Below, in pieces: positions 5,909-13,517 of a DNA stretch of 13,517 bases. The notes below the pieces were generated by a model, which had not been told where the DNA came from, did not search any database, and saw only the letters and a program-made list of their open reading frames with translations. This DNA comes from an uncultured Anaerolineaceae bacterium. Lineage in GTDB: Bacteria; Chloroflexota; Anaerolineae; Anaerolineales; Anaerolineaceae. Made by a program: the position numbers and the translations under genes. Every line of letters starts with the position of its first letter. Positions within the stretch are counted from its first letter, which is position 1. The stretch covers positions 1-13,517 of the forward strand of contig CALCNO010000041.1 of NCBI GenBank assembly GCA_937897615.1. Reading direction: 5' to 3'.

Positions 5909-6855
5909 AAAAGCGCGTTGCTACCATAACCAAACTACTGGCAGTTACCACACTGATTTTGACGGCGCTCTCTCTTATGGCATTTGCTCCTGCTGCCAGC
6001 GGCCAAACCCGCGGGCACCTTGTCTCCTCAGGAGAACGACGCACCTATCTGCTTTACGTGCCTCAGAGTTACGATCCGGCCAGGCCAACCCCGCTGGTGC
6101 TGGTGTTTCACGGATTTGCTGGTTGGCCGGGCAACCAGGCGCGTGTGAGCCAGTGGAATGAACTGGCGGACAGCGAGGGTTTCATTGTGGCCTATCCCTC
6201 AGGCACCAGTTTTCCCAAGCGCTGGCGCGTCAGCGGCGTTTCGGTGAAGGGAAAAGATGCGCTTGTTGATGTCCAGTTTGTTTCCGACCTGATCGACACG
6301 CTGGAGGGGCAATACAACATTGACCCTGCGCGCATCTATGCCAATGGGCTTTCCAATGGCGGCGGCATGTCTTATCTGTTGGCCTGCACGCTTTCTGAGC
6401 GCATCGCGGCCATTGGCGGTGTTGCCGGCGCTTATCTCTACCCACTTGAGAGTTGCACGCCCACCCGGCCGGTGCCGATGATGGTCTTTCACGGCGATGC
6501 CGACCCGATTGTGCCTTACCTGGGCGGGCCTTCTCGCTCCTTTGACTTGCCTTTCCCTTCCATACCGCAGTGGGTGCAGGGGTATGCCGCTCTCAACCGG
6601 TGTGAGGCAACTCCGCAGCAACTTGAGGGCCTTGCGGCGGATATCAGCGGGCTGCGTTACACGGGTTGCGCCGCCAATGCCGAGGTGGTTTTCTACACGA
6701 TTGCTGGCGGCGGCCATTCTTGGCCGGGCGGTCACCCACTGCCTCGTTGGATTACCGGGAGTACCTCGCAAGCGATTGATGCCACGCGTACCCTGTGGCA
6801 ATTCTTCCAGAACCACCCCCTGGCGGCAGAGAAAAACCCGGCCAACCCCCAATGA
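5905..6855 (+). CDS. Secreted PHB-depolymerase/feruloyl-esterase-like hydrolase (LpqC family)
   Basis: A 316-residue alpha/beta hydrolase with an N-terminal signal sequence (about 1-33: MKKRVATITK, hydrophobic helix, cleavage near APAASGQ). The oxyanion motif FHGFAG is at 68-73, the nucleophile elbow GLSNGG at 148-153 (Ser150), the acid Asp200 in HGDADPIVPY (196-205), and the His at 271 in GGGHSWPG, completing the triad. The pattern matches COG3509, which includes polyhydroxybutyrate depolymerases and CE1 acetylxylan or feruloyl esterases; the substrate is likely an ester on a polymer outside the cell, but which one cannot be told. No lipobox, binding module or dockerin is present. Translation starts at GTG 5905, with GGAGG (5894-5898) six bases upstream, and overlaps the Nudix stop in a GTGA. 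Family is confident. Confidence 0.9.
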   Translation: MKKRVATITKLLAVTTLILTALSLMAFAPAASGQTRGHLVSSGERRTYLLYVPQSYDPARPTPLVLVFHGFAGWPGNQARVSQWNELADSEGFIVAYPSGTSFPKRWRVSGVSVKGKDALVDVQFVSDLIDTLEGQYNIDPARIYANGLSNGGGMSYLLACTLSERIAAIGGVAGAYLYPLESCTPTRPVPMMVFHGDADPIVPYLGGPSRSFDLPFPSIPQWVQGYAALNRCEATPQQLEGLAADISGLRYTGCAANAEVVFYTIAGGGHSWPGGHPLPRWITGSTSQAIDATRTLWQFFQNHPLAAEKNPANPQ

Positions 6856-6861
6856 TATAAT
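6853..6861 (+). promoter_or_regulatory. Perfect extended -10 inside the esterase stop codon, leaderless start
   Basis: TGATATAAT is a perfect extended -10; its TGA is the stop codon of the esterase gene. The six bases CCAAAT follow and then the ATG at 6868, so transcription should begin at or next to the start codon. No Shine-Dalgarno precedes that ATG. Confidence 0.6.
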
Positions 6862-6867
6862 CCAAAT

Positions 6868-8199
6868 ATGAAAAAAGCTTGGAAGATCGTTCTGTGCGGT
6901 CTTGCTGTATTGATCGTGCTGGTTGGTGTTGCCTTTGCCATACCGCGGGTGCGTAGCAGCCTGGTGTTTTACCTTGCCCAGGGTGTGACAAAGGTGAAGT
7001 ATGCTCTTTTCCCGCCTGAAAAATCGGTGTTCACCCCTGAACAGGCTGCTGCCAATGCGGTTGCTACCTCGGTGCAGGCCACCCTGGATGCTTATGCTTC
7101 TGCCACGGCTACGCCTGTCCCCTCCACGCCGTTGCCCACACCCACCGGCACTGCCACGCCAGTGCCGCTGCCTGACCGGGTATATCTCAAAGGAGTGCGC
7201 CCGGAGCAGCAGCGCTACAACAATTGCGGCCCGGCGACTCTTGCCATGTATCTTTCATACTATGGCTGGGTGGGGCATCTTAACCCCAGTGCCGAGGTTC
7301 CCCAGGACCACATTGCGCCTTACCTCAAGCCCAACCGCGAAGACAAGAACGTCATGCCGTACGAGATGCAATCCTATGTGCAAGAGTACACAGATTTCGG
7401 CGCGCTGATCCGCATGGGCGGCGACCTGCAGACCCTTAAAACTTTGGTGGCGGCGGGCTTCCCGGTGATGGTGGAAAAAGGCTTTGAGGGTGTGAATTTT
7501 GAGGGCTGGATGGGCCACTACAACCTCGTCATCGGCTACGATGAATCCCGCCAGGTGTTCTTCACCCAGGACTCGTACAACCTGATCCATGTAGACAACT
7601 GGCAGAATTCTACTGGCTTTGAAGTCACCTATGATTCAATGACCTCCAACTGGCGGGCATTCAACGATGTCTTTCTGGTAGTTTACCCAAAGGATAAATT
7701 GAACGACGTGCTCAATGCACTTGGCCCGCTGGCGGATGAAACCGCTGCCTACCGCGTGGCCTACGAACGCGCAACGCAGGAGACCAAAACGCTCACCGAC
7801 CCACGCGATCTCTTCTTCGCCTGGTTCAACGCCGGCACCAGCCTGGTGTACCTCAACGATTACGGTGCTGCTGCGCAGGCTTACGACGGTGCTTACAGCA
7901 TTTATCCAACAATAAGTGAGAGCGAGCGCCCCTGGCGCATTGTTTGGTATGAGACAGGCCCCTATTTTGCGTATTATTACACCAAGCGCTATCAGGATGT
8001 AATTAACATGGCTAATACCACGCTGGATGCCATGGGGCCGAACAAAGGGATTGAAGAGACCTGGTACTGGCGCGCGATGGCAGAGCTGGCCACCGGCGAC
8101 CAGGTAAGCGCCATCCAGGACCTGCGCGAAAGCCTGGTGTGGCATGCGGGATTTACCCCCAGCGTGGATCAATTGAACGAATTAGGCATAACCCCCTAG
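6868..8199 (+). CDS. Membrane-anchored C39-like cysteine peptidase with TPR repeats
   Basis: A 443-residue protein. Residues 1-4 and a helix at about 5-25 anchor it in the membrane with the rest outside; a Thr/Pro-rich stalk (77-103, TPLPTPTGTATPVP) follows. The papain-like C39_2 domain runs about 104-275: Gln114/Gln115 near the oxyanion site, the nucleophile Cys120 in NNCGPATLAM, His217 in MGHYNLVIGYD and Asp235 in TQDSY. The C-terminal third carries helix pairs resembling TPRs, clearest at 314-345 (FFAWFNAGTSLVYL, DYGAAAQAYD) and 396-425 (WYWRAMAELATGDQVSAIQDL). Family members cut peptides, often at double-Gly sites or in cell-wall-linked proteins; no substrate is indicated and no ABC exporter partner is present. 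It has no Shine-Dalgarno. sbcD starts 14 bases after its stop, probably in one transcript. Fold is confident, activity plausible, role unknown. Confidence 0.85.
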   Translation: MKKAWKIVLCGLAVLIVLVGVAFAIPRVRSSLVFYLAQGVTKVKYALFPPEKSVFTPEQAAANAVATSVQATLDAYASATATPVPSTPLPTPTGTATPVPLPDRVYLKGVRPEQQRYNNCGPATLAMYLSYYGWVGHLNPSAEVPQDHIAPYLKPNREDKNVMPYEMQSYVQEYTDFGALIRMGGDLQTLKTLVAAGFPVMVEKGFEGVNFEGWMGHYNLVIGYDESRQVFFTQDSYNLIHVDNWQNSTGFEVTYDSMTSNWRAFNDVFLVVYPKDKLNDVLNALGPLADETAAYRVAYERATQETKTLTDPRDLFFAWFNAGTSLVYLNDYGAAAQAYDGAYSIYPTISESERPWRIVWYETGPYFAYYYTKRYQDVINMANTTLDAMGPNKGIEETWYWRAMAELATGDQVSAIQDLRESLVWHAGFTPSVDQLNELGITP

Positions 8200-8213
8200 A
8201 GATTGGAAAAGGG

Positions 8214-9479
8214 ATGGGGAAAAAAGCACTAAAAATTTTACACTTTGCCGACGCGCATATTGATATTGCCCAGCAGGGCAAGCATGATGCTGCCAGCGGC
8301 CTGCCCGTGCGCGTCACGGATTTTCTGAAGGCGCTGGATACTATCATTGACGCGGCGATCAGCGAAAAAGTTGATCTGGTGATTTTTGCCGGCGACACCT
8401 ACAAAGATCGCCTGCCTGCGCCCACCTACCAGCGCGAGTGGGGGCGGCGCATTATGCGTTTGTCGAGTGCCAAAATTCCCACCTTGCTTCTGGTTGGCAA
8501 CCACGATCTCAGCCCTGCCAGCGGGCGCGCCAACACCCTGCAGGAATTCGATACCCTTGAAGTGCCCTACGTGCGTGTCATTGGCAAGCCGGAGTTTCTC
8601 AAGCCGGATGACCTGTGGGGCCTGCCGCTGCAAGTGCTGGCGCTGCCGTGGGTCTTCCGCTCCGGGCTGCTGGCATCGCTTGACCTCAACGATGGAAGCG
8701 AGAAAATCAATGAGGAATTGGAAACGCGCCTTACCGAAATCCTGCAGGATTGGCTGAACCAGTTGGATGCAGAATTGCCGGCTGTGCTGACGGCGCACGG
8801 TTCGGTGCAGGGGGCGGTGTATGGCAACGAGCGCACCGTCATGCTGGGTAAGGATATAGTTTTACCCGGCAGCCTGGTAAAGGACCCCCGCCTGGATTAT
8901 GTTGCCCTCGGCCACATCCACAAACATCAGAACCTCAACCCCAATGCCCACCCACCGGTGGTGTACCCCGGCTCGATTGAGCGGGTGGATTTTGGCGAGG
9001 CCGCAGACGACAAGTTTTACATCATTGCTGCGGTTTCCAGGGGAAAGACCAGCTACCAGGCCAAAAAGTTGAACGGCCGTAAATTCATTGATAAATTTGT
9101 ATCGGTCAAAGACCGTGAGGAAATGGATAAAAAAGTATTGGCCGCTCTGCCTCCCGCAAAGGAGTTGGAAGATGCCATTGTTCGCCTGGTGGTAGAGTAT
9201 CCGCGCGACCTGGATACGTTTTTGGATGAACCCGCGCTGCGTGAACAATGTGCCAGCGCGTTGGAGTTTCACCTTGTGCGCCGCCCGCTGGAAGAAGCTC
9301 GCCTGCGCCTGGCGGCCATTGAGGGCATTATCAACCTTACCCCCTTGCAATTGCTGGAAAGCTACTGGCAATCTACCCACACCGAATCCACCGACATTGA
9401 GGGTCTAAAGACCCTTGCGGGTTCGATCATCCAGTCCGTTGAAGGAACGGCATCCATTGCTGAAGCAGAGGAATCCTGA
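8214..9479 (+). CDS. sbcD: Exonuclease SbcCD subunit D (Mre11-like nuclease)
   Basis: A 421-residue metallophosphoesterase subunit of the SbcCD (Mre11-Rad50) complex, which opens hairpins and processes DNA ends with two metal ions. The ordered motifs are FADAHID with Asp13 and His15, FAGDTY with Asp61, VGNHD with Asn96-His97-Asp98, TAHGS with His195 and GHIHKH with His234 and His236. The C-terminal part (about 285-421) is the DNA-capping and SbcC-binding region. I start at ATG 8214: GGAAAAGGG precedes it, the product begins MGKKALKILHFAD, and the spacing to the C39 gene is 14 bases. A longer GTG start at 8139 would overlap that gene by 61 bases. The stop overlaps the next ATG (TGATG). Unusually, sbcC does not follow directly; a CNNM/CorC gene lies between. 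Identity is sure. Confidence 0.95.
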   Translation: MGKKALKILHFADAHIDIAQQGKHDAASGLPVRVTDFLKALDTIIDAAISEKVDLVIFAGDTYKDRLPAPTYQREWGRRIMRLSSAKIPTLLLVGNHDLSPASGRANTLQEFDTLEVPYVRVIGKPEFLKPDDLWGLPLQVLALPWVFRSGLLASLDLNDGSEKINEELETRLTEILQDWLNQLDAELPAVLTAHGSVQGAVYGNERTVMLGKDIVLPGSLVKDPRLDYVALGHIHKHQNLNPNAHPPVVYPGSIERVDFGEAADDKFYIIAAVSRGKTSYQAKKLNGRKFIDKFVSVKDREEMDKKVLAALPPAKELEDAIVRLVVEYPRDLDTFLDEPALREQCASALEFHLVRRPLEEARLRLAAIEGIINLTPLQLLESYWQSTHTESTDIEGLKTLAGSIIQSVEGTASIAEAEES

Positions 9480-10819
9480 TGAGCAACGTCTTTTTTGAGA
9501 TCGTTTTCGTTTTTGTGCTCATCCTCATCAACGGGTTCTTTGCTATGTCCGAGATCGCGCTGGTATCGGCACGCAAGGTGCGCCTGGAACAAAAAGCCGA
9601 GGAAGGCGATAAAGGCGCGGCGCGTGCTTTGGAGTTGACCAGCTCCACCAGCAAACTTCTTTCTGCGGTGCAGGTGGGGATTACGCTGGTGGGTATTCTC
9701 ACCGGCGCGCTAGGCGGTGCCACCATCGCCGAGCGTTTGGCCGAAGTTCTGGCAAAGATCGCCTGGCTGGCGCCTTACGCTGATGGCGTGTCCATTACTA
9801 TTGTGGTCATTCTGACCACTTATTTCTCACTGGTCATTGGAGAATTGATCCCCAAGCGCCTGGCGCTGAATAACCCCGAAAAGATCGCTGCCAGCGTGGC
9901 CGGGGTCATGCGCTTTCTTTCCAAAGCCACTGCGCCGATAGTGCATCTCCTCTCCGCATCCACTGAGGCCGGGCTGCGCCTGATGGGCGTTAAGCCCTCC
10001 ACTGAACCGCCGGTAACGGAAGACGAGATCAAAATTTTGATCGAAGAAGGTACCCAGGTGGGGGTCTTTAAGGCAGCCGAGCAGGATATGGTGGAAGGTG
10101 TCTTTCGTTTCAATGACCGCCTGATCAACGCCATTATGACCCCGCGCACCGAGATTGAATGGCTGGATGCCGATGATTCCAATGTGCAAATTCTGGCGCA
10201 AATTCTGGCATCACCCTTTTCGCGTTTTCCGGTGGCGCGTGGTTCACTGGATAACGTGGTTGGCGTTCTTTCGGCCAAGGACGTTCTGGAAAAACAGCTC
10301 ACCTCGGCCGAATACAACATCATTGACCTGATTCAAAAGCCGTTGTTTGTGCCGGAGAACACTCCCGCCATGCGCGTGCTGGATATGGTGCGCGATGCCG
10401 GTGTGCATGAGGCACTGGTGATTGACGAATACGGCGGTTTACTTGGGATGGTCACTCTGTTTGACGTGCTTGAGGCCATTGTGGGTGAGATTCCCAGCAA
10501 CGATAATGTGGAAGAGCCGGAGATCATCAAACGCGAAGACGGTTCTTTCTTACTGGATGGCTTGCTGCCAATAGACGAACTTAAGGAATTGCTGGACGTG
10601 GATGAACTGCCTGAGGAGAAACTGGCTGGTTACCAGACCATTGGCGGGTTTGTGATGAACCAACTCGGTGCGGTTCCTTCATCAGGGCAGCACTTCCATT
10701 GGGATGATTACCGTTTTGAGATCATTGATATGGACGCGCGGCGGGTAGACAAGGTGCTGGTGAGCAAGGCGCCGGCTGCCGCTTCTGACATGGTCAAGCC
10801 CGGAGGGGAAGGCGTATGA
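9479..10819 (+). CDS. CNNM/CorC-family membrane protein (DUF21-CBS-CBS-CorC)
   Basis: A 446-residue membrane protein of the family once called hemolysin C/TlyC, now CNNM/CorC. The DUF21 part (1-about 190) has a first helix (5-22), NGFFAMSEIALVSARKVRL (18-36), further helices at about 60-80 and 103-122, and the hallmark GELIPKRLAL (121-130). Two CBS domains follow: about 213-270 (IMTPRTEIEWLD, FPVARGS, VGVLSAKDVL) and 285-338 (VIDEYGGLLGMVTLFDVLEAIVGEI). The CorC_HlyC domain is at 352-430. Characterised members export Mg2+ or Na+/Mg2+ and bind ATP or AMP at the CBS pair; hemolysin activity is doubtful. ATG overlaps the sbcD stop by one base and its own TGA overlaps the sbcC ATG by four, so all three should be translationally coupled. 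A role with the Mg2+/Mn2+-dependent nuclease is only conjecture. Confidence 0.93.
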   Translation: MSNVFFEIVFVFVLILINGFFAMSEIALVSARKVRLEQKAEEGDKGAARALELTSSTSKLLSAVQVGITLVGILTGALGGATIAERLAEVLAKIAWLAPYADGVSITIVVILTTYFSLVIGELIPKRLALNNPEKIAASVAGVMRFLSKATAPIVHLLSASTEAGLRLMGVKPSTEPPVTEDEIKILIEEGTQVGVFKAAEQDMVEGVFRFNDRLINAIMTPRTEIEWLDADDSNVQILAQILASPFSRFPVARGSLDNVVGVLSAKDVLEKQLTSAEYNIIDLIQKPLFVPENTPAMRVLDMVRDAGVHEALVIDEYGGLLGMVTLFDVLEAIVGEIPSNDNVEEPEIIKREDGSFLLDGLLPIDELKELLDVDELPEEKLAGYQTIGGFVMNQLGAVPSSGQHFHWDDYRFEIIDMDARRVDKVLVSKAPAAASDMVKPGGEGV

Positions 10820-13380
10820 TCCCGCTTCGCTTGCAGATTCAGGGGTTTTTGTCTTACAACGAAAAAGCCGACCTGGATTTTAGCGCGCTTGACCTGGCCT
10901 GCATCAGCGGCTCCAATGGCGCCGGCAAATCCTCCTTGTTGGATGCCATTACCTGGGCGCTGTTTGGCGAAGCCCGCCGCCGCGATGATACCGTGATTAA
11001 CCATCAGGCTGGTGCGGCCGAGGTGATTTTGGATTTCATGTACGAGAATTCCATATACCGCGTTCAACGCAGTAAGAAAAAGGACGAATCTACGCGCTTG
11101 GATTTCTTTGTACAAGATGCTGAGAAAAACTGGAAGCCGCTCACCGAAGCTACCTTGCGCGCTACTGAGGAGCACATCCGCCAATCCCTGAAGCTGGATT
11201 ACGAGACCTTTACCAACGCTTCTTTTTTCCTGCAAGGCAAAGCCGATCAGTTTGCCCAGCAGCGGCCCGGAGACCGCAAGCGCATTCTCTCCGCTATCCT
11301 TGGGCTGGACATGTGGGAAAAATACCGGGAGGAGACCTCCCGCCGGCGCCGCCTGGCAGAGCAGGAGTTGGCTGCTGTGGAGGGACAGGTCAAAGAAATT
11401 GACGCGGAACTGGCCGAGGAAGACGCCCGGCGCCTGCGCCTGGAAGACCTGGAAGGCAGGCTCAAGGTCAGCCGCGAGCTTGCGGAAGCGCGGAAGGCAC
11501 TGCTGGATCAACAGCGTGTGGTGAACGAGCGTATCCAGGGTGAGCGCAAACAGGTGGAAAAGCAGCAGGCAGAGATTCAGCGCTTACAGCAGGAGTTGGA
11601 TGGCAGGGTGGAAAACCTGCGCCAGCGCCAGGAAGAGCGCAAAGCGATCCTGTTGACACTGCAAAACGAAAAGACAATCCGCCAGAAAAATGCCGATTGG
11701 CAAAAAGTGAAGGTGGAACTGGATGGAATTGAAAAACTTTCCGCCAATTTTCATCAGTTCCAGCAACTGCGCGAGGCGCCTCTGCTGGCAATTGAGAATG
11801 AACGCACATTGCTGCAGGCGGAACGCGAATCTCTTTCAGCGCGAAAAATCGAGGTAGAAGCTCTGCGCAGTTCTTTGCCTGCTTTGAACCTGGCTCTGGA
11901 TGAGTTGGCGCGTGCAGTCAAAAACGATAACAATCAACTGGAGATGCGCCCGGTGTTGGAGAACGACCTGCGTGACCTTGCCGCGGAACGCGGTCGGGTC
12001 AAAGCCGAAAACACCCTCCTGAAGAAAGAGATGGATGAACTCAAGGAGCGCATCACGACCTTGCAGCAGGCTACCGGGGCTACCTGCCCCACCTGCGAAA
12101 AACCGCTCAACTCTGCTGAACGCCATCGCATGGTGGATGCCCTGACCGCACAGGGGAACGAGCGCGGAAATAAGTACCGCGAAAACCTCCAGGTTGCAGA
12201 TCATTGCGACCTGACGTACAGGGAAAAAGAAACTCAATTGCAGTCTTTGCAGCGCATTGAGGCAGAACTTAAGCTCCATCAACGCCTGTGTGACCAAAAA
12301 AGCGAAGAGATTCGCGCTGCCAATGAGATTTTGAAAACTTGGGAGCAAACCGGCGCTCCGCGCTTGGCGGAGGTGGAAAAAAAGCTCGCCGATAACGAGT
12401 ATGCAGTTGAGGCGCAGCAAAAGCTGGCCGGCATTGACCAGGAATTGCGGAAGCTGGGGTACGATCCTGCCGCACATGAAAAATTGCGCCAGCAGGAAAC
12501 TGAGTTGCGTGCCAACCAGGAGGCCTTTGCCGCGCTGGAAAACGCCAGGGCGGCCCTTACGCCGCTTGAGCAAAACATTCACGAGTTGGAAGATTCCATT
12601 GATCGATCTGAGGAACATCTCAAGATTGTGCAGGCGGAATACCAGGAGGCCAGCCAGAAACTAAAGGATGCGGCCGCCGGAGCACCGGAGATTGATGCGC
12701 TGGAACGCGACTACTTTGCTGCCCAGGAACAGGCGAACATGCTCTTTACCGAGGTTGGCTCGGCTCGCAGCCAGGTGGAAGTGCTGGCAAAACAGAAAAT
12801 GAACAAAACTGCGCGCCTGGACGAGCGAGAATTTGTTAAGGGCAATATTGCCAGTTTCAAGATGCTTGAAAAGGCTTTCAGCAAGGATGGTATTCCCTCG
12901 CTGCTGATCGAGCAGGCACTGCCGGAAATTGAAAGCCATGCCAACGAAGTTCTCGATCGCCTTAGTTCAGGAACCATGTCGGTGCATTTTGAAACCCAGC
13001 GCCAGTACCGCAACAGGAATCGGGAAGACCGTAAAGAAACCCTGGATATTCTTATCCGCGATGCCATGGGCGAAAGGGAATACGAGCTGTTTTCCGGTGG
13101 CGAGGCTTTTCGCATCAATTTTGCCATCCGCCTGGCGCTCAGCCGTGTGCTCTCTCACCGTGCCGGTGCACGCCTGCAAACGCTGGTCATTGATGAAGGC
13201 TTTGGCAGCCAGGACGCCGATGGCCGTCAGCGACTGATCGAAGCCATCAACCTGGTGCGCGGTGATTTTGCCAAGATTCTGGTGATTACGCATCTGGAAG
13301 AGCTCAAGGATGCCTTCCCGGCGCGCATTGAAGTGGTTAAAACTAGTGTAGGCTCAAAGGTAAGCGTGGTGGCTGGATGA
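10816..13380 (+). CDS. sbcC: Exonuclease SbcCD subunit C (Rad50-like ATPase)
   Basis: An 854-residue SMC-like ATPase that partners SbcD. The N-terminal half-site holds Walker A GSNGAGKSS (32-40) and the Q-loop FLQGKADQF (residues about 138-146). A long charged coiled coil (about 170-700) turns at a zinc hook, Cys424-Pro-Thr-Cys427, almost exactly in mid-protein. The C-terminal half-site has the signature SGGE (760-763, preceded by Phe rather than the common Leu), Walker B with Asp793-Glu794, D-loop GSQD (797-800) and the switch His826. The length is nearer archaeal Rad50 than E. coli SbcC (1048 residues), so the coils are shorter. The start codon overlaps the CNNM stop (ATGA), with GGAGG at 10801-10805 upstream, and the stop overlaps the glycosyltransferase start in another ATGA. 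Identity is sure. Confidence 0.96.
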   Translation: MIPLRLQIQGFLSYNEKADLDFSALDLACISGSNGAGKSSLLDAITWALFGEARRRDDTVINHQAGAAEVILDFMYENSIYRVQRSKKKDESTRLDFFVQDAEKNWKPLTEATLRATEEHIRQSLKLDYETFTNASFFLQGKADQFAQQRPGDRKRILSAILGLDMWEKYREETSRRRRLAEQELAAVEGQVKEIDAELAEEDARRLRLEDLEGRLKVSRELAEARKALLDQQRVVNERIQGERKQVEKQQAEIQRLQQELDGRVENLRQRQEERKAILLTLQNEKTIRQKNADWQKVKVELDGIEKLSANFHQFQQLREAPLLAIENERTLLQAERESLSARKIEVEALRSSLPALNLALDELARAVKNDNNQLEMRPVLENDLRDLAAERGRVKAENTLLKKEMDELKERITTLQQATGATCPTCEKPLNSAERHRMVDALTAQGNERGNKYRENLQVADHCDLTYREKETQLQSLQRIEAELKLHQRLCDQKSEEIRAANEILKTWEQTGAPRLAEVEKKLADNEYAVEAQQKLAGIDQELRKLGYDPAAHEKLRQQETELRANQEAFAALENARAALTPLEQNIHELEDSIDRSEEHLKIVQAEYQEASQKLKDAAAGAPEIDALERDYFAAQEQANMLFTEVGSARSQVEVLAKQKMNKTARLDEREFVKGNIASFKMLEKAFSKDGIPSLLIEQALPEIESHANEVLDRLSSGTMSVHFETQRQYRNRNREDRKETLDILIRDAMGEREYELFSGGEAFRINFAIRLALSRVLSHRAGARLQTLVIDEGFGSQDADGRQRLIEAINLVRGDFAKILVITHLEELKDAFPARIEVVKTSVGSKVSVVAG

Positions 13381-13517
13381 ACAGTTTGAATGTGCGCGTG
13401 GCCTTGCAGCAGCGGGTGCTGCCGGAATACCGGGTGCCTTTTTTTAACGCACTTGGCAGTGCCTGCGCCGGTGGGCTTGAAGTTTTTGCCGGGCTGCCGC
13501 GCACCCGTGAGGCCATT
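13377..13517 (+). CDS. Glycosyltransferase, N-terminal fragment
   Basis: The first 47 codons of a gene that leaves the window on the right. The product begins MNSLNVRVALQQRVLPEYRV and continues PFFNALGSACAGGLEVFAG. A QxxLPxYRxPFFxxL segment near the start, followed by a small Gly/Ala loop and a beta strand, is common in GT-B glycosyltransferases (GT4-like) that build cell-surface glycans. The ATG overlaps the sbcC stop in ATGA, so it is likely the next cistron of the same operon. A run of seven T (13439-13445) encodes part of the Pro-Phe-Phe segment. The family call rests on a short N-terminal pattern only; the nucleotide-sugar site is beyond the window. Confidence 0.6.
   Translation, partial: MNSLNVRVALQQRVLPEYRVPFFNALGSACAGGLEVFAGLPRTREAI

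Noticed and set aside
8139..8213. A longer SbcD starting at GTG 8139
   Set aside because: It would overlap the peptidase gene by 61 bases and add 25 residues unlike any SbcD N-terminus; ATG 8214 has a purine-rich ribosome site and the expected start of the fold.
11836..12618. A 260-codon open frame antisense to sbcC
   Set aside because: It mirrors the coiled-coil region; the repetitive Glu/Gln/Leu codons of the sense strand create an open antisense frame with a hydrophobic product. No start signals were found.
13439..13445. A run of seven T in the glycosyltransferase as a phase-variation tract
   Set aside because: Seven bases is short for slippage-based switching, and it encodes a conserved-looking Pro-Phe-Phe segment.

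Overview
The window is a gene-dense, moderately GC-rich bacterial segment with no RNA genes, CRISPR array or insertion sequence that I can see. Ten protein genes are supported: a truncated transporter at the left edge, a truncated glycosyltransferase at the right edge, eight complete genes of recognisable families, one of which is very short and of unknown function. The host is most plausibly a Chloroflexota bacterium of the Anaerolineae type. That is an inference from Thr/Pro-rich stalks on exported proteins, a long-form DnaK, extended -10 promoters and probable leaderless starts; nothing in the window proves it.

Left part (1-3716): the end of a TauE/SafE-type permease converges on a long-form NfeD membrane protease, with a shared bidirectional terminator between them. 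nfeD is divergent from dnaK across about 150 bp. That gap holds a clear extended -10 promoter for nfeD and a 17-nt interrupted palindrome near the expected dnaK promoter. dnaK stands alone (no grpE, dnaJ, hrcA or CIRCE element here) and ends in a strong terminator.

Middle (3717-5449): a complete miniature transcription unit (extended -10, near-perfect Shine-Dalgarno, 40-codon lysine-rich ORF, hairpin terminator) lies between dnaK and a convergent exported PQQ-dependent sugar/sorbosone-dehydrogenase-like gene. The dehydrogenase promoter (TTGAAA-17-TATGAT) overlaps an inverted repeat that could be an operator.

Right part (5450-13517): all genes are on the plus strand. A Nudix hydrolase and a secreted PHB-depolymerase/feruloyl-esterase-like enzyme are joined by a GTGA overlap. 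Twelve bases later begins a second tightly packed run: a membrane-anchored C39-like peptidase with TPR repeats, sbcD, a CNNM/CorC-type membrane protein with CBS domains, sbcC and a glycosyltransferase. The last four are joined by 1-4 nt stop/start overlaps. The unusual element is the CNNM/CorC gene between the two subunits of the SbcCD (Mre11-Rad50) nuclease. Both plus-strand runs begin with a -10 hexamer exactly six bases before the ATG and no Shine-Dalgarno, the signature of leaderless transcripts. No terminator is visible inside this run, so read-through from the first run into the second is possible.
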